64,000 nucleotides of DNA. It comes from Robertkochia solimangrovi (GTDB taxonomy: Bacteria; Bacteroidota; Bacteroidia; Flavobacteriales; Flavobacteriaceae). A program made the position numbers and the translations under genes. The DNA lies in the NCBI RefSeq assembly GCF_007279655.1, contig NZ_QKWN01000004.1, forward strand, positions 310,001 to 374,000, given 5' to 3'. Numbering within the stretch: position 1 is the first letter of the stretch; each line of letters starts with the position of its first letter. The notes under the pieces were generated by a model. That model worked only from the letters and a program-made list of their open reading frames with translations, was not told the DNA's origin and did not search any database. Below, one piece after another: positions 9,775 through 17,691 of the stretch.

Positions 9775-10566
9775 TCAAACAACGTCTATAGCTACGACAT
9801 ATCCTTCATACGACCTTACATTGAATACGGTATTATCTTCAAAGATCAAATATTGACCCTTCACCCCCTTGAGCACTCCTTCATAATGGGGTGTTTTGTC
9901 TAAATTGAGTGTTTTAGGCTTTACAGGATACTGATGCACCGGGTAAACGATATTCGTCTCTTCCCGGTTTCCCAGAAAATAAGGTAGGGTCTCTTCAGGA
10001 ATGAATGCTCTTAATTCTTCACGTTTACTGATCAGGTCTTCATCCTGAATCTCATTTTTAAGCATGGTTCTCCAATTGGTTTTATCGGAGATATGATCTT
10101 TCAAAGCAACTTCAGTAATTCCGGCCAGGTAACGATTAGGAACTTCAACGATCTCTATCGCTTCGTGCGCACCCTGATCGATCCACCGGGTCGGCACCTG
10201 ATTTTTACGGGTTACCCCTACCTTTATACTACTTGAGTTGGCAAGATAGACGATATGCGGTTGTAACTGAACCTTTTTTTCGAATTCAAGATCACGATCT
10301 TCTTCGTCGAGATGAGCTTTCGAAAGTTCAGGTTTCATTATCCAGTCTGCAGCCTGAGGAATCTCAAAGAAACAATTTCTGCAAAAACCCTGACGATATA
10401 TCGGTTTGTCCAGATGACAATTAAGGCATTCGTGCCGTACGAAGTTGATCGTAATTTTCTTATCTAAAAGTTGATTTATATGGATAAAATCATTTTTAAA
10501 AACAAGGAAGTAATTAACCGGCTTCGTGAATTCCGTTTGCATTTTTGTCAACACACCTTCGTACAT
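9775..10566 (-). CDS. DUF2797 family protein
   Basis: 263 residues. Two CxxC pairs (Cys47/50 and Cys62/65) form a likely zinc ribbon near the N-terminus. The conserved segment HIVYLANSSSIKVGVTRKNQVPTRW follows, which resembles the GIY-YIG fold opening (I infer a structural relation only). Biochemical function of the family is not established to my knowledge. It is divergent from the GH3-type gene with only 41 bp between starts, so their promoters must overlap. Confidence 0.8.
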   Translation of the reverse strand: MYEGVLTKMQTEFTKPVNYFLVFKNDFIHINQLLDKKITINFVRHECLNCHLDKPIYRQGFCRNCFFEIPQAADWIMKPELSKAHLDEEDRDLEFEKKVQLQPHIVYLANSSSIKVGVTRKNQVPTRWIDQGAHEAIEIVEVPNRYLAGITEVALKDHISDKTNWRTMLKNEIQDEDLISKREELRAFIPEETLPYFLGNREETNIVYPVHQYPVKPKTLNLDKTPHYEGVLKGVKGQYLIFEDNTVFNVRSYEGYVVAIDVV

Positions 10567-10607
10567 GGATAAAGTTTTATATTTTTATCAAATATAATTC
10601 AAAATTA

Positions 10608-12134
10608 ATGGCAATCCCACTATTTCATTCCGTTGCCTCCTGGTTATTGAAGAAACGTTTTCACCAGATGGAACTCTTCATGAAATACCCGGAAGAGGTA
10701 CAAATGGAGGTACTCAATCAACTACTGACAGTATCTCAGGATACGGAATTGGGGAGACAATTTGATTTTAAAACACTCAACCGGTACGAAAGTTTCTCCG
10801 AACGCCTTCCGATCAGCAGATATGAAGATATCGAACCTATGATCGAACGATGTCGCCGAGGGGAAAACAACATCTTCTGGCCTACTCCGATCCGCTGGTT
10901 CGCAAAGAGCAGTGGAACGACCAATGCCAAAAGCAAGTTCATTCCCGTGAGTACCGAATCGCTGGAAGACTGTCATTTTAAAGCAGGGAAAGATATGCTC
11001 TCATTGTACTTTAACAATAATGAAGACTCCAAACTTTTTAATGGTAAAAGTCTTCGTTTAGGAGGAAGCAAAGAGCTCTATCAGGACAATCAGACATTCT
11101 TTGGTGATCTTTCAGCGATCATCATAGACAACCTTCCCTTTTGGGCCGAAATGAGCAGCACACCGAGCAATAAGGTGTCACTGATGAGCGAATGGGAAAC
11201 CAAGCTGGAAGCCATTGTTCAGGAAACGATACGCGAAGATGTGACCAGTCTTGCAGGAGTTCCTTCCTGGATGCTGGTTCTTTTAAATAAGGTGTTAGAA
11301 GTGACCGGCAAAAACAATCTTTTCGATATTTGGGAAAACCTGGAGGTCTACTTTCATGGAGGAGTAAGTTTCAACCCTTACAGAGAACAATATGAAAAGT
11401 TACTCCCCAGAAAGAATTTTAAATATTACGAGATCTACAATGCCAGTGAAGGCTTCTTTGCTATCCAGGATCGCAATAATTCGGATGAACTGTTACTGAT
11501 GCTGGATTATGGCATCTTCTATGAATTCATACCGATGAGCACCTACAACACACCTCAACAGCGCATCATTCCGCTTTGGGAAGTGGAACAAGGCAAGAAC
11601 TACGCTATGCTGATCACGACTAATGCCGGTTTATGGCGTTATCTCATAGGAGATACAGTTCGTTTTACATCGGTTAATCCTTATCGCATCAAGGTAACCG
11701 GAAGAACGAAACACCATATCAATGTTTTTGGGGAAGAGCTTATCATAGAGAATGCTGAAGAAGCCCTTAAACATGCCTGTAGTGAAACCTGTGCTGAGAT
11801 TATCGATTATACGGCAGCTCCGGTCTTCATGAGAGGAAAGGAGAAAGGCGCACACGAATGGCTTATCGAATTCCGTAAAATGCCCGACAGCATCGATCAT
11901 TTTGCACGAGCCCTTGATGAGAGTTTAAAGTCTCTGAATTCAGATTACGAAGCCAAAAGATATTTGAACATGACCCTCAACCATCCGGTTCTCAATGTTG
12001 CCAGAAAAAACCTGTTCTACGATTGGCTGAAGCTGAACGATAAACTGGGAGGACAACATAAAGTGCCCAGGCTATCCAACAACCGCATCTATCTGGAAGA
12101 ACTGCTTCAGATGAACGGAACACTCATCAATTAG
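10608..12134 (+). CDS. GH3 auxin-responsive-promoter family acyl-amido synthetase
   Basis: 508-residue adenylate-forming enzyme of the GH3 family, which in plants conjugates jasmonate or auxin to amino acids; bacterial members have unknown acceptors. The ATP-binding P-loop-like motif SSGTTNAKSKFIPVS is clear, with ASEGFFAIQD further on and the C-terminal domain entry VTGRTKHHINVFGEELI. An upstream in-frame start at 10545 would add 21 poorly conserved residues and overlap the divergent gene; the ATG at 10608 (MAIPLFHSVASWLLKKRF) is the usual start. No neighbouring gene hints at the substrate. Confidence 0.88.
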   Translation: MAIPLFHSVASWLLKKRFHQMELFMKYPEEVQMEVLNQLLTVSQDTELGRQFDFKTLNRYESFSERLPISRYEDIEPMIERCRRGENNIFWPTPIRWFAKSSGTTNAKSKFIPVSTESLEDCHFKAGKDMLSLYFNNNEDSKLFNGKSLRLGGSKELYQDNQTFFGDLSAIIIDNLPFWAEMSSTPSNKVSLMSEWETKLEAIVQETIREDVTSLAGVPSWMLVLLNKVLEVTGKNNLFDIWENLEVYFHGGVSFNPYREQYEKLLPRKNFKYYEIYNASEGFFAIQDRNNSDELLLMLDYGIFYEFIPMSTYNTPQQRIIPLWEVEQGKNYAMLITTNAGLWRYLIGDTVRFTSVNPYRIKVTGRTKHHINVFGEELIIENAEEALKHACSETCAEIIDYTAAPVFMRGKEKGAHEWLIEFRKMPDSIDHFARALDESLKSLNSDYEAKRYLNMTLNHPVLNVARKNLFYDWLKLNDKLGGQHKVPRLSNNRIYLEELLQMNGTLIN

Positions 12135-12271
12135 ATTACATAATCTTAAGTCTGCTGTGCGCAAGCAGCCTAAAATATTTTAACAGTCAATTACGCTCCT
12201 TACCGTATTATCTCTTCTACGTATAATCAACTCAGTAGTGTACCATTCTAAAAATTTGCTATCTTTAAATC

Positions 12272-12290
12272 GGAGCATCGGTGATGCTCC
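12272..12290 (+). other. Strong hairpin upstream of ankyrin gene
   Basis: Perfect 8-bp stem GGAGCATC / GATGCTCC with loop GGT. A -7-like box TATCTTTA lies at 12260-12267, so the hairpin would sit at the very 5' end of the ankyrin-gene mRNA. It could instead be a terminator for the preceding gene, although the downstream T run is weak (ATTATATTT). Confidence 0.5.
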
Positions 12291-12322
12291 ATTATATTTA
12301 TAAGCATACTAATTAGGAAAAT

Positions 12323-12793
12323 ATGTCACAGGAAGCTCTTTTCAATGCGATTCGAAATGAAGATAAGGAACAATTAAGGACTATTCTGAAATCAGAACCG
12401 GGACTAATCAATGCAACTGATCCAAGAGGCTCCACTCCTTTATTGCTGACCACATATTACGGATTAGAGGATATGGCGGCGATTCTTATCGGGGAAGGTG
12501 CCGATGTAGATGCCAGAGATCCTTCCGGAAACACACCTTTGATGGGCGTATGCTTTAAAGGATTTACCGGAATTGCATCGCTTCTACTGGAACATGGAGC
12601 TGACCCAAATGCTATTAACGGAAACCATGGAACCGCGCTCATCTATGCGGCAACCTTTGCTAAACCGGAGATCGTAAAACTTCTCCTGGAAAAAGGCGCG
12701 GATAAAACTGCTAAAGACAATCGCGGTTACACGGCTCTAGATCATGCAAAGATGCAGGATGCTAAAGAGGTTATCAGCCTGCTCGAAGCGTAA
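12323..12793 (+). CDS. Ankyrin-repeat protein
   Basis: 156 residues made almost entirely of ankyrin repeats: about four units with the family pattern, e.g. GSTPLLLTTYYGLEDMAAIL, GNTPLMGVCFKGFTGIASLL and GTALIYAATFAKPEIVKLLL. No signal peptide or membrane segment, so cytoplasmic protein-protein interaction is expected; the partner is unknown. It is convergent with the sugar-kinase gene, 16 bp between stops, and stands outside the GlcNAc locus. Confidence 0.85.
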   Translation: MSQEALFNAIRNEDKEQLRTILKSEPGLINATDPRGSTPLLLTTYYGLEDMAAILIGEGADVDARDPSGNTPLMGVCFKGFTGIASLLLEHGADPNAINGNHGTALIYAATFAKPEIVKLLLEKGADKTAKDNRGYTALDHAKMQDAKEVISLLEA

Positions 12794-12809
12794 AGCCCCG
12801 GATCTTTTA

Positions 12810-13664
12810 TCATCGATCCCCTGTATGGTACAATAACAGCCCGTCAATAGGCCTTCTTATAAAATTACCACAGGTCATACCATATTCATCTCTGAGCACT
12901 TCAATAATGGCTTTACGGGCGTAATATGCAATAGAACCCACGAAATGAACCGGCACCTGCTCCGCTTCTTTGGCAAATAAGTGAAGATGTGTATCTGCAA
13001 AGGAACGGATTGAATCCTTGAGAATTCCCTGCAGGAATTCATCCTCCGGATGTTCAAATATAAACCGGGCATAGGTTGCCAGAAAAGCATTAGGATGTGA
13101 CTTTTTATACAGCCGTTTTTTCACTTTACCGGGATCGACATCATAGGCCAATTCAAAAGCGTCGGCCAGATACTGCGGCATTTGTTTAAAATAATAGGCA
13201 CGCAACAGCCGTTTTCCCAGATTATTTCCACTGGCATCATCCATTAGGGTATAGCCCATGGAAGGCATTCTGGTCTCGATGTTCTTTCCATCGAAATAAC
13301 AACAATTAGAACCGGTTCCCAAAATCGAAACAATACCGGGACTGGTCGTACAGCTATAAACAGCGGCATCCAGATCTTCACGTACCCTGATAACTTCTGC
13401 ATTTTCAAAAAAGTTATCAAAGACTTTTTTCAATACATTCTGATATTTTTCGAGTCCGCAACCCGCTCCATAAAAATAAACCTGACCGATCAGGTTTTTG
13501 TATTCCATCAAAAGCGGAGCCCCGGAAAGTATTTCCAGGGCCATTTTTTTTGTTACAAGTGAGGGATTTATACCAGTTGTTCTACATTTCTGAATATCAT
13601 TACCGTCTTCACCGGTAATGATCCAGTCACACTTGGTAGACCCGCCGTCTGCAATAAGGATCAT
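12810..13664 (-). CDS. BadF/BcrA-type N-acetylglucosamine kinase-like protein
   Basis: 284-residue actin-fold sugar kinase of the BadF/BadG/BcrA/BcrD ATPase family, which includes eukaryotic NAGK. The phosphate-1 motif is DGGSTKCDW (6-14), the catalytic-type Asp lies in DLDAA (Asp99), phosphate-2 is GTGSN (116-120), and DDASGNNLGKRLL (142-154) is typical. It lies 9 bp downstream of the NagB fusion gene and is surely co-transcribed with it, so phosphorylation of GlcNAc (or GlcN) to the 6-phosphate is the best guess; the substrate is inferred from context. Confidence 0.82.
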   Translation of the reverse strand: MILIADGGSTKCDWIITGEDGNDIQKCRTTGINPSLVTKKMALEILSGAPLLMEYKNLIGQVYFYGAGCGLEKYQNVLKKVFDNFFENAEVIRVREDLDAAVYSCTTSPGIVSILGTGSNCCYFDGKNIETRMPSMGYTLMDDASGNNLGKRLLRAYYFKQMPQYLADAFELAYDVDPGKVKKRLYKKSHPNAFLATYARFIFEHPEDEFLQGILKDSIRSFADTHLHLFAKEAEQVPVHFVGSIAYYARKAIIEVLRDEYGMTCGNFIRRPIDGLLLYHTGDR

Positions 13665-13673
13665 AAATTTTTT

Positions 13674-15608
13674 TTAGTAAAAATAGCGTTTAAATGCTTC
13701 GATCGCTGCATAATCTGCTAATCCAAGCTTATGATATCTCGATGCGGTCTCTTTATTCCTTTCTTCAGCTCTGACCCAGAACTCTCTGGAGTCATCACCC
13801 TGAAACATCACACCGTCTTTTTGCGACTGATGGAAGAATATAGCTCTTCGCTTACGCAAAACCTGATCCGGGCTCATCGGTACCGCCATTTCGATCTCAT
13901 GCATATCCCATTCATGCCATGCACCGCGATACAGCCAAACCCAGCAATCTTTCATAAAATCTTCATGCTTTAAAATTTCAAGGGCTTTAAAAAGGGCATC
14001 AAGACAAACCTTATGGGTTCCATGCGGATCTGCCAGATCTCCGGCAGCATAGATCTGGTGTGGTTTGATCTCTCTAATCACGTCACACATAATAGCGACA
14101 TCATCATCACTTAACGGACGTTTCTTGATGGCACCGGTCTCATAGAATGGCAGATTAAGAAAATGTGCCTGAGAATCAGGAATCCCTACATAGCGGGTTG
14201 CACCCAGCGATTCCTTTTGACGGATGAGTCCTTTCAATTGCCTTACTTCGGGAGCATCGATATTGAACTCTTCGTTATTTCTGATATGATGAATGATCTT
14301 TTTATACAATTGATCTTCGGGATCCAAAGCAGCTGCTACTTCTGCAAACTTCATCGCTTCATGGTTGGATACCGCAATATTTCCTGAGGTCTGATAAGCG
14401 ATATGTACTTCATGTCCCTGCTCCACCAGTCGATCGAACGTACCTCCCATTGAGATCACATCATCATCAGGGTGCGGACTAAAAATTATCACACGTTTTT
14501 TAGCCGGGTTGGATCTTTCCGGACGTTTGGTATCATCGGAATCAGGTTTCCCTCCGGGCCAACCGGTAATGGTATGCTGCAATACATTGAACATTTTGAT
14601 GTTCAGATCATAAGAAGACCCTTCCAGCGTAAGCAGACTTTCCATTCCGTTATCATTATAATCCTTATCGGTAAGTCTTAGAATCGATTTTCCGGTATGA
14701 TTACAAAGCCATACCACCGATTTTCTGGTAAGCTCTGAAGTCCATTCACAAGGTCCTACCAACCATGGAGTTTTGATTCGTGTCAATTCGGAAGCAGCAC
14801 CTGAATCCATCACGAAAGTAGTATTATGATGTTCCTGCAAATACGTTGCCGGTACTTTTGAAGAAATTTCACCTTCAACCGCTTCCTTAACGATCTCGGC
14901 CTTATTCTGACCCCAGGCGAGTAAGACCACTCGTTTAGCATCCATAACCGTTCTGATTCCCATCGTGATCGCCTTCTTTGGTACATTTTCCAACCCGAGG
15001 AAAGCCGTGGATGCATCACTACGGGTCAGATGGTCCAGTGTTATCAGACGAGTTCTGGAGTTATAATGGGATCCCGGTTCATTAAAACCGATATGTCCCG
15101 TACGACCGATTCCCAATAATTGAAAATCGAGTCCGCCGAAACTCTTTATTTTCTTTTCATAGTTTACACAGAAATCCAGGATATCATCAGGATCAAGATC
15201 ACCCTTGGGAATATTGATGTTTTTTTCGGGGATATCGATATGATTGAATAGATATTCATGCATGAAGTAATAATAACTCTGTGCATTCTGTTTAGTCATC
15301 GGATAGTATTCATCCAGATTAAAGGTCACGACATTCTTAAAGCTCAACCCCTCTTCCTTATGGAGGCGGATCAATTCTTCATAGACCTTGATCGGAGAAG
15401 AACCTGTCGCAAGTCCGAGCACGCAGGTTTCGTTTCTGGCCTGTTTACTACGGATAAGATCGCCTATTTCCCGGGCGACAATTGCGGATGCATTATCGGA
15501 ATCGTCGTAAACTACATTATGAATCTTTTCAAAACGGGTATTTTCGTAGATCCCGGCTTCCTTGTAGCTAATATCGGTCAGGTTACACAATTGTTCTTCT
15601 GCAATCAT
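13674..15608 (-). CDS. NagB-like deaminase fused to a PIG-L/LmbE deacetylase domain
   Basis: 644 residues in two halves. The N-terminal half (~30-290) is glucosamine-6-phosphate deaminase/isomerase: GLATGSSPIKVYEEL, FNLDEYYPM (Asp99 matching E. coli Asp72) and GIGRTGHIGFNEPGS. In that last motif the E. coli catalytic Asp141 position is Thr170, while His and Glu are kept. The C-terminal half (~370-640) is a PIG-L/LmbE zinc deacetylase with HPDDD at 379-383 and a later DPHGTHK. PIG-L enzymes remove N-acetyl from GlcNAc conjugates, so one chain could deacetylate GlcNAc-6-P and then deaminate the product to fructose-6-P. Such fusions are familiar in Bacteroidota; the sequential activity is inference. 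A kinase gene follows 9 bp downstream. Confidence 0.9.
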   Translation of the reverse strand: MIAEEQLCNLTDISYKEAGIYENTRFEKIHNVVYDDSDNASAIVAREIGDLIRSKQARNETCVLGLATGSSPIKVYEELIRLHKEEGLSFKNVVTFNLDEYYPMTKQNAQSYYYFMHEYLFNHIDIPEKNINIPKGDLDPDDILDFCVNYEKKIKSFGGLDFQLLGIGRTGHIGFNEPGSHYNSRTRLITLDHLTRSDASTAFLGLENVPKKAITMGIRTVMDAKRVVLLAWGQNKAEIVKEAVEGEISSKVPATYLQEHHNTTFVMDSGAASELTRIKTPWLVGPCEWTSELTRKSVVWLCNHTGKSILRLTDKDYNDNGMESLLTLEGSSYDLNIKMFNVLQHTITGWPGGKPDSDDTKRPERSNPAKKRVIIFSPHPDDDVISMGGTFDRLVEQGHEVHIAYQTSGNIAVSNHEAMKFAEVAAALDPEDQLYKKIIHHIRNNEEFNIDAPEVRQLKGLIRQKESLGATRYVGIPDSQAHFLNLPFYETGAIKKRPLSDDDVAIMCDVIREIKPHQIYAAGDLADPHGTHKVCLDALFKALEILKHEDFMKDCWVWLYRGAWHEWDMHEIEMAVPMSPDQVLRKRRAIFFHQSQKDGVMFQGDDSREFWVRAEERNKETASRYHKLGLADYAAIEAFKRYFY

Positions 15609-15740
15609 GATATTGTTATTTAATTGATTAATCTATGTTTATGATTTCACACGATCTCTCAATTGTTGCGCGGGTTTGAAAACCGAGAATAAGTTAAGAA
15701 TTTTTCGCCGATTCCCGTGTATTCTATACGATTTAGGTTT

Positions 15741-15771
15741 AAAAAAAGCAAAGGCAGTTCACCTTTGCTTT
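15741..15771 (-). terminator. Terminator, minus strand (distal of two)
   Basis: Perfect 10-bp stem AAAGCAAAGG / CCTTTGCTTT with a 7-nt loop. On the minus strand it is followed by a run of seven T, so it terminates leftward transcription. It lies about 145 bp beyond the first SusCD terminator. Confidence 0.85.
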
Positions 15772-15915
15772 CTCTATAGGACTATTAATTCCTCACCTCA
15801 ACAATCAATTTTTCAATGTAAAATACTATGGCGTTACTTATTGCTAATTTGCAAATTTCAGCAGGGTATATTTAATTATTTCGACTAATAACATCGCTAA
15901 AAAGCTTAATAACGA
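15772..15915 (-). other. Gap between two tandem leftward terminators
   Basis: This AT-rich stretch holds no convincing gene. It is bounded on both sides by strong leftward terminators, so either the second is a back-up or a short leftward RNA is made here. A TACATTG sequence on the minus strand is only a rough match to a -7 box. The rest of the 15609-15996 gap (15609-15740) should hold the nagB-fusion promoter, which I could not pinpoint. Confidence 0.3.
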
Positions 15916-15943
15916 AAAAGGAGAGGGTTGTCCCTCTCCTTTT
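15916..15943 (-). terminator. Terminator of the susCD operon
   Basis: Perfect 12-bp stem AAAAGGAGAGGG / CCCTCTCCTTTT with loop TTGT, 53 bp past the SusD stop. T-rich on the minus strand after the stem. Confidence 0.9.
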
Positions 15944-15996
15944 ATTAAACTAACTAGAAAACAAAATCAAATTATGGTAAAATCTGACTTCATTAA

Positions 15997-17685
15997 TTAT
16001 TTGGCCCACCATAATTTAGTAGCCTGAGTATCCGCTCCCTGAGCACTCACGGCATCTGCATAGTTGGCGCCATTTCCTGTCTGAACACTGGTTCCATAGC
16101 GCATACGTTGTGGGTATGCACCATTAAGAGTACCTGGTTCAAAGATCATATTATCAGAAACTCCTGCAGCCAGATTCGAAGGATATCCTGTATCCCGAAC
16201 CACCGCCCAAGCTTCAAAACCATCGGTATAATCTGCAAGCCATCTCTGAATGGCGATCTTCTCGAGTTTCTCATCGGTAGATCCTGCAGTAATATCAGCA
16301 AGAGCAGCGCTTGCGATATAAGTGTCGATATCTCCTTGTCCGATCTCCCAAACCTTCATCGCTTCGGCGATACCTTTTTCCATCATCTCCTGTGCATTAT
16401 CAGCACCTAACCCCATAACGGCAGCCTCTGCTCTCAGGAAATAGGCCTCCGCACTGGTCATTACGATCTCTTCGTACATAGGACCTGCGAGTTTTGCCTG
16501 AGTAACCTTATCGTTCGGAGTACTGAACATGGAAAAGTTCGCGTAAGACATAGTTTGAGAATTCAATCGGGTTGGCTGTCCGATATATTGTCCCGGATCA
16601 AGGACTATAGTCACCTCATCAGCAGTACCGGAAGTACTATAACTTGCTCCCTGTTCATCCAGCGTGTTGAGAATAAAGTCAACGCGAGCCTGAAAATTAT
16701 CAGCCGCCTCTCCGGATGCAGGCTTCGTATAGGTAATAGTTCCTCCATCAGCAGGTTTCGCATAGGCTGCAAGACGAGGATCGTTATTATCTCTCAGATA
16801 ATTGATAAGCGTTTCACCCATGGTCCATTTCGAACCAAGTCCGCCGAAATTATGCCAAACATCACCATAACAAGCACTGGTCCATTGAGATATCTCAGTA
16901 TCCTTATCCATCAGGACACTTCCGGTTGACTCATCCAGCAAGTCACCAGCAAGTGCTTCGGAAATAGCCGTAGCTGCGAATCCTGCATCTGAAGCTCCGT
17001 AAGCTCTCAATCCCATTCTGAGTTTCAACGTATTCGCCAAACGTTTCCATTTCTGAAGATCTCCTCCACAATACACATCATTCTCACCGATATCATCGAT
17101 ACCTCCACCGGTTCTTTCTGTATCGCCAATGATCTGCATTGCCTGATCGAGGTTTGCGATCACACTGGTGTAAATATCCTTTTGGGAATCGAATTTAGGT
17201 GTTACAATGCCTTCAACTCCAGCTTCACTAAATGGCACCATCCCGAATACATCGGTATACATCTGGTAATACAGTGATTTGGTAATTAATCCAACTGCAT
17301 ACATATACTGGTTTTCAAACTCCCCACCAACATCCGTTAGCGTAAGGAAGTTATCGATCTTACCGAAAGCTCCGGCAAGCCAATCCCAGGTTGCATCGGT
17401 ATAGGCAGCATCATATGAATATCCGAGTCCGTCACTCCACCAGGAACCATGATGTCCAAAAGTAAAGTGTCCGGCATATCTGTCTGAATGTATCAGTTGT
17501 GCTCTCCAATACGGATATCGGTCAGGTCCGAACAGCAGGAACTGTGGTTCCGTAAGGAAGTATTTTGCACTGACCTCCTCCGGTAAGAATCCGTTCGGGT
17601 CCTGGTTGATATCGTCGAATCCGGAGGTACAGGCTACCAGTCCGAAAAACGCGAGTGTTCCTAATTTATATAGCTGTCTTTTCAT
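15997..17685 (-). CDS. SusD/RagB-family nutrient-binding lipoprotein (SusD-like 2 type)
   Basis: 562-residue surface lipoprotein that forms the lid on the SusC channel and binds its ligand. The signal MKRQLYKLGTLAFFGLVAC ends in a lipobox, followed by FDDINQDPNGFLPEE, the typical opening of the SusD-like 2 subgroup. A TPR-like helical body is expected, and the motif AYFLRAEAAVMG occurs near residue 420. It starts 6 bp after the SusC stop and is followed by a strong terminator. Neighbouring GH20 and glycosylasparaginase genes suggest a GlcNAc-containing ligand (inference). Confidence 0.92.
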   Translation of the reverse strand: MKRQLYKLGTLAFFGLVACTSGFDDINQDPNGFLPEEVSAKYFLTEPQFLLFGPDRYPYWRAQLIHSDRYAGHFTFGHHGSWWSDGLGYSYDAAYTDATWDWLAGAFGKIDNFLTLTDVGGEFENQYMYAVGLITKSLYYQMYTDVFGMVPFSEAGVEGIVTPKFDSQKDIYTSVIANLDQAMQIIGDTERTGGGIDDIGENDVYCGGDLQKWKRLANTLKLRMGLRAYGASDAGFAATAISEALAGDLLDESTGSVLMDKDTEISQWTSACYGDVWHNFGGLGSKWTMGETLINYLRDNNDPRLAAYAKPADGGTITYTKPASGEAADNFQARVDFILNTLDEQGASYSTSGTADEVTIVLDPGQYIGQPTRLNSQTMSYANFSMFSTPNDKVTQAKLAGPMYEEIVMTSAEAYFLRAEAAVMGLGADNAQEMMEKGIAEAMKVWEIGQGDIDTYIASAALADITAGSTDEKLEKIAIQRWLADYTDGFEAWAVVRDTGYPSNLAAGVSDNMIFEPGTLNGAYPQRMRYGTSVQTGNGANYADAVSAQGADTQATKLWWAK

Positions 17686-17691
17686 ACTTTT

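Noticed and set aside
10545-10607. Longer start for the GH3-type synthetase
   Set aside because: The extra 21 residues overlap the divergent DUF2797 gene and do not fit the family N-terminus.
15676-15888. 70-codon rightward frame in the gap between nagB fusion and SusD
   Set aside because: It runs across a perfect terminator hairpin and has no protein-like features.
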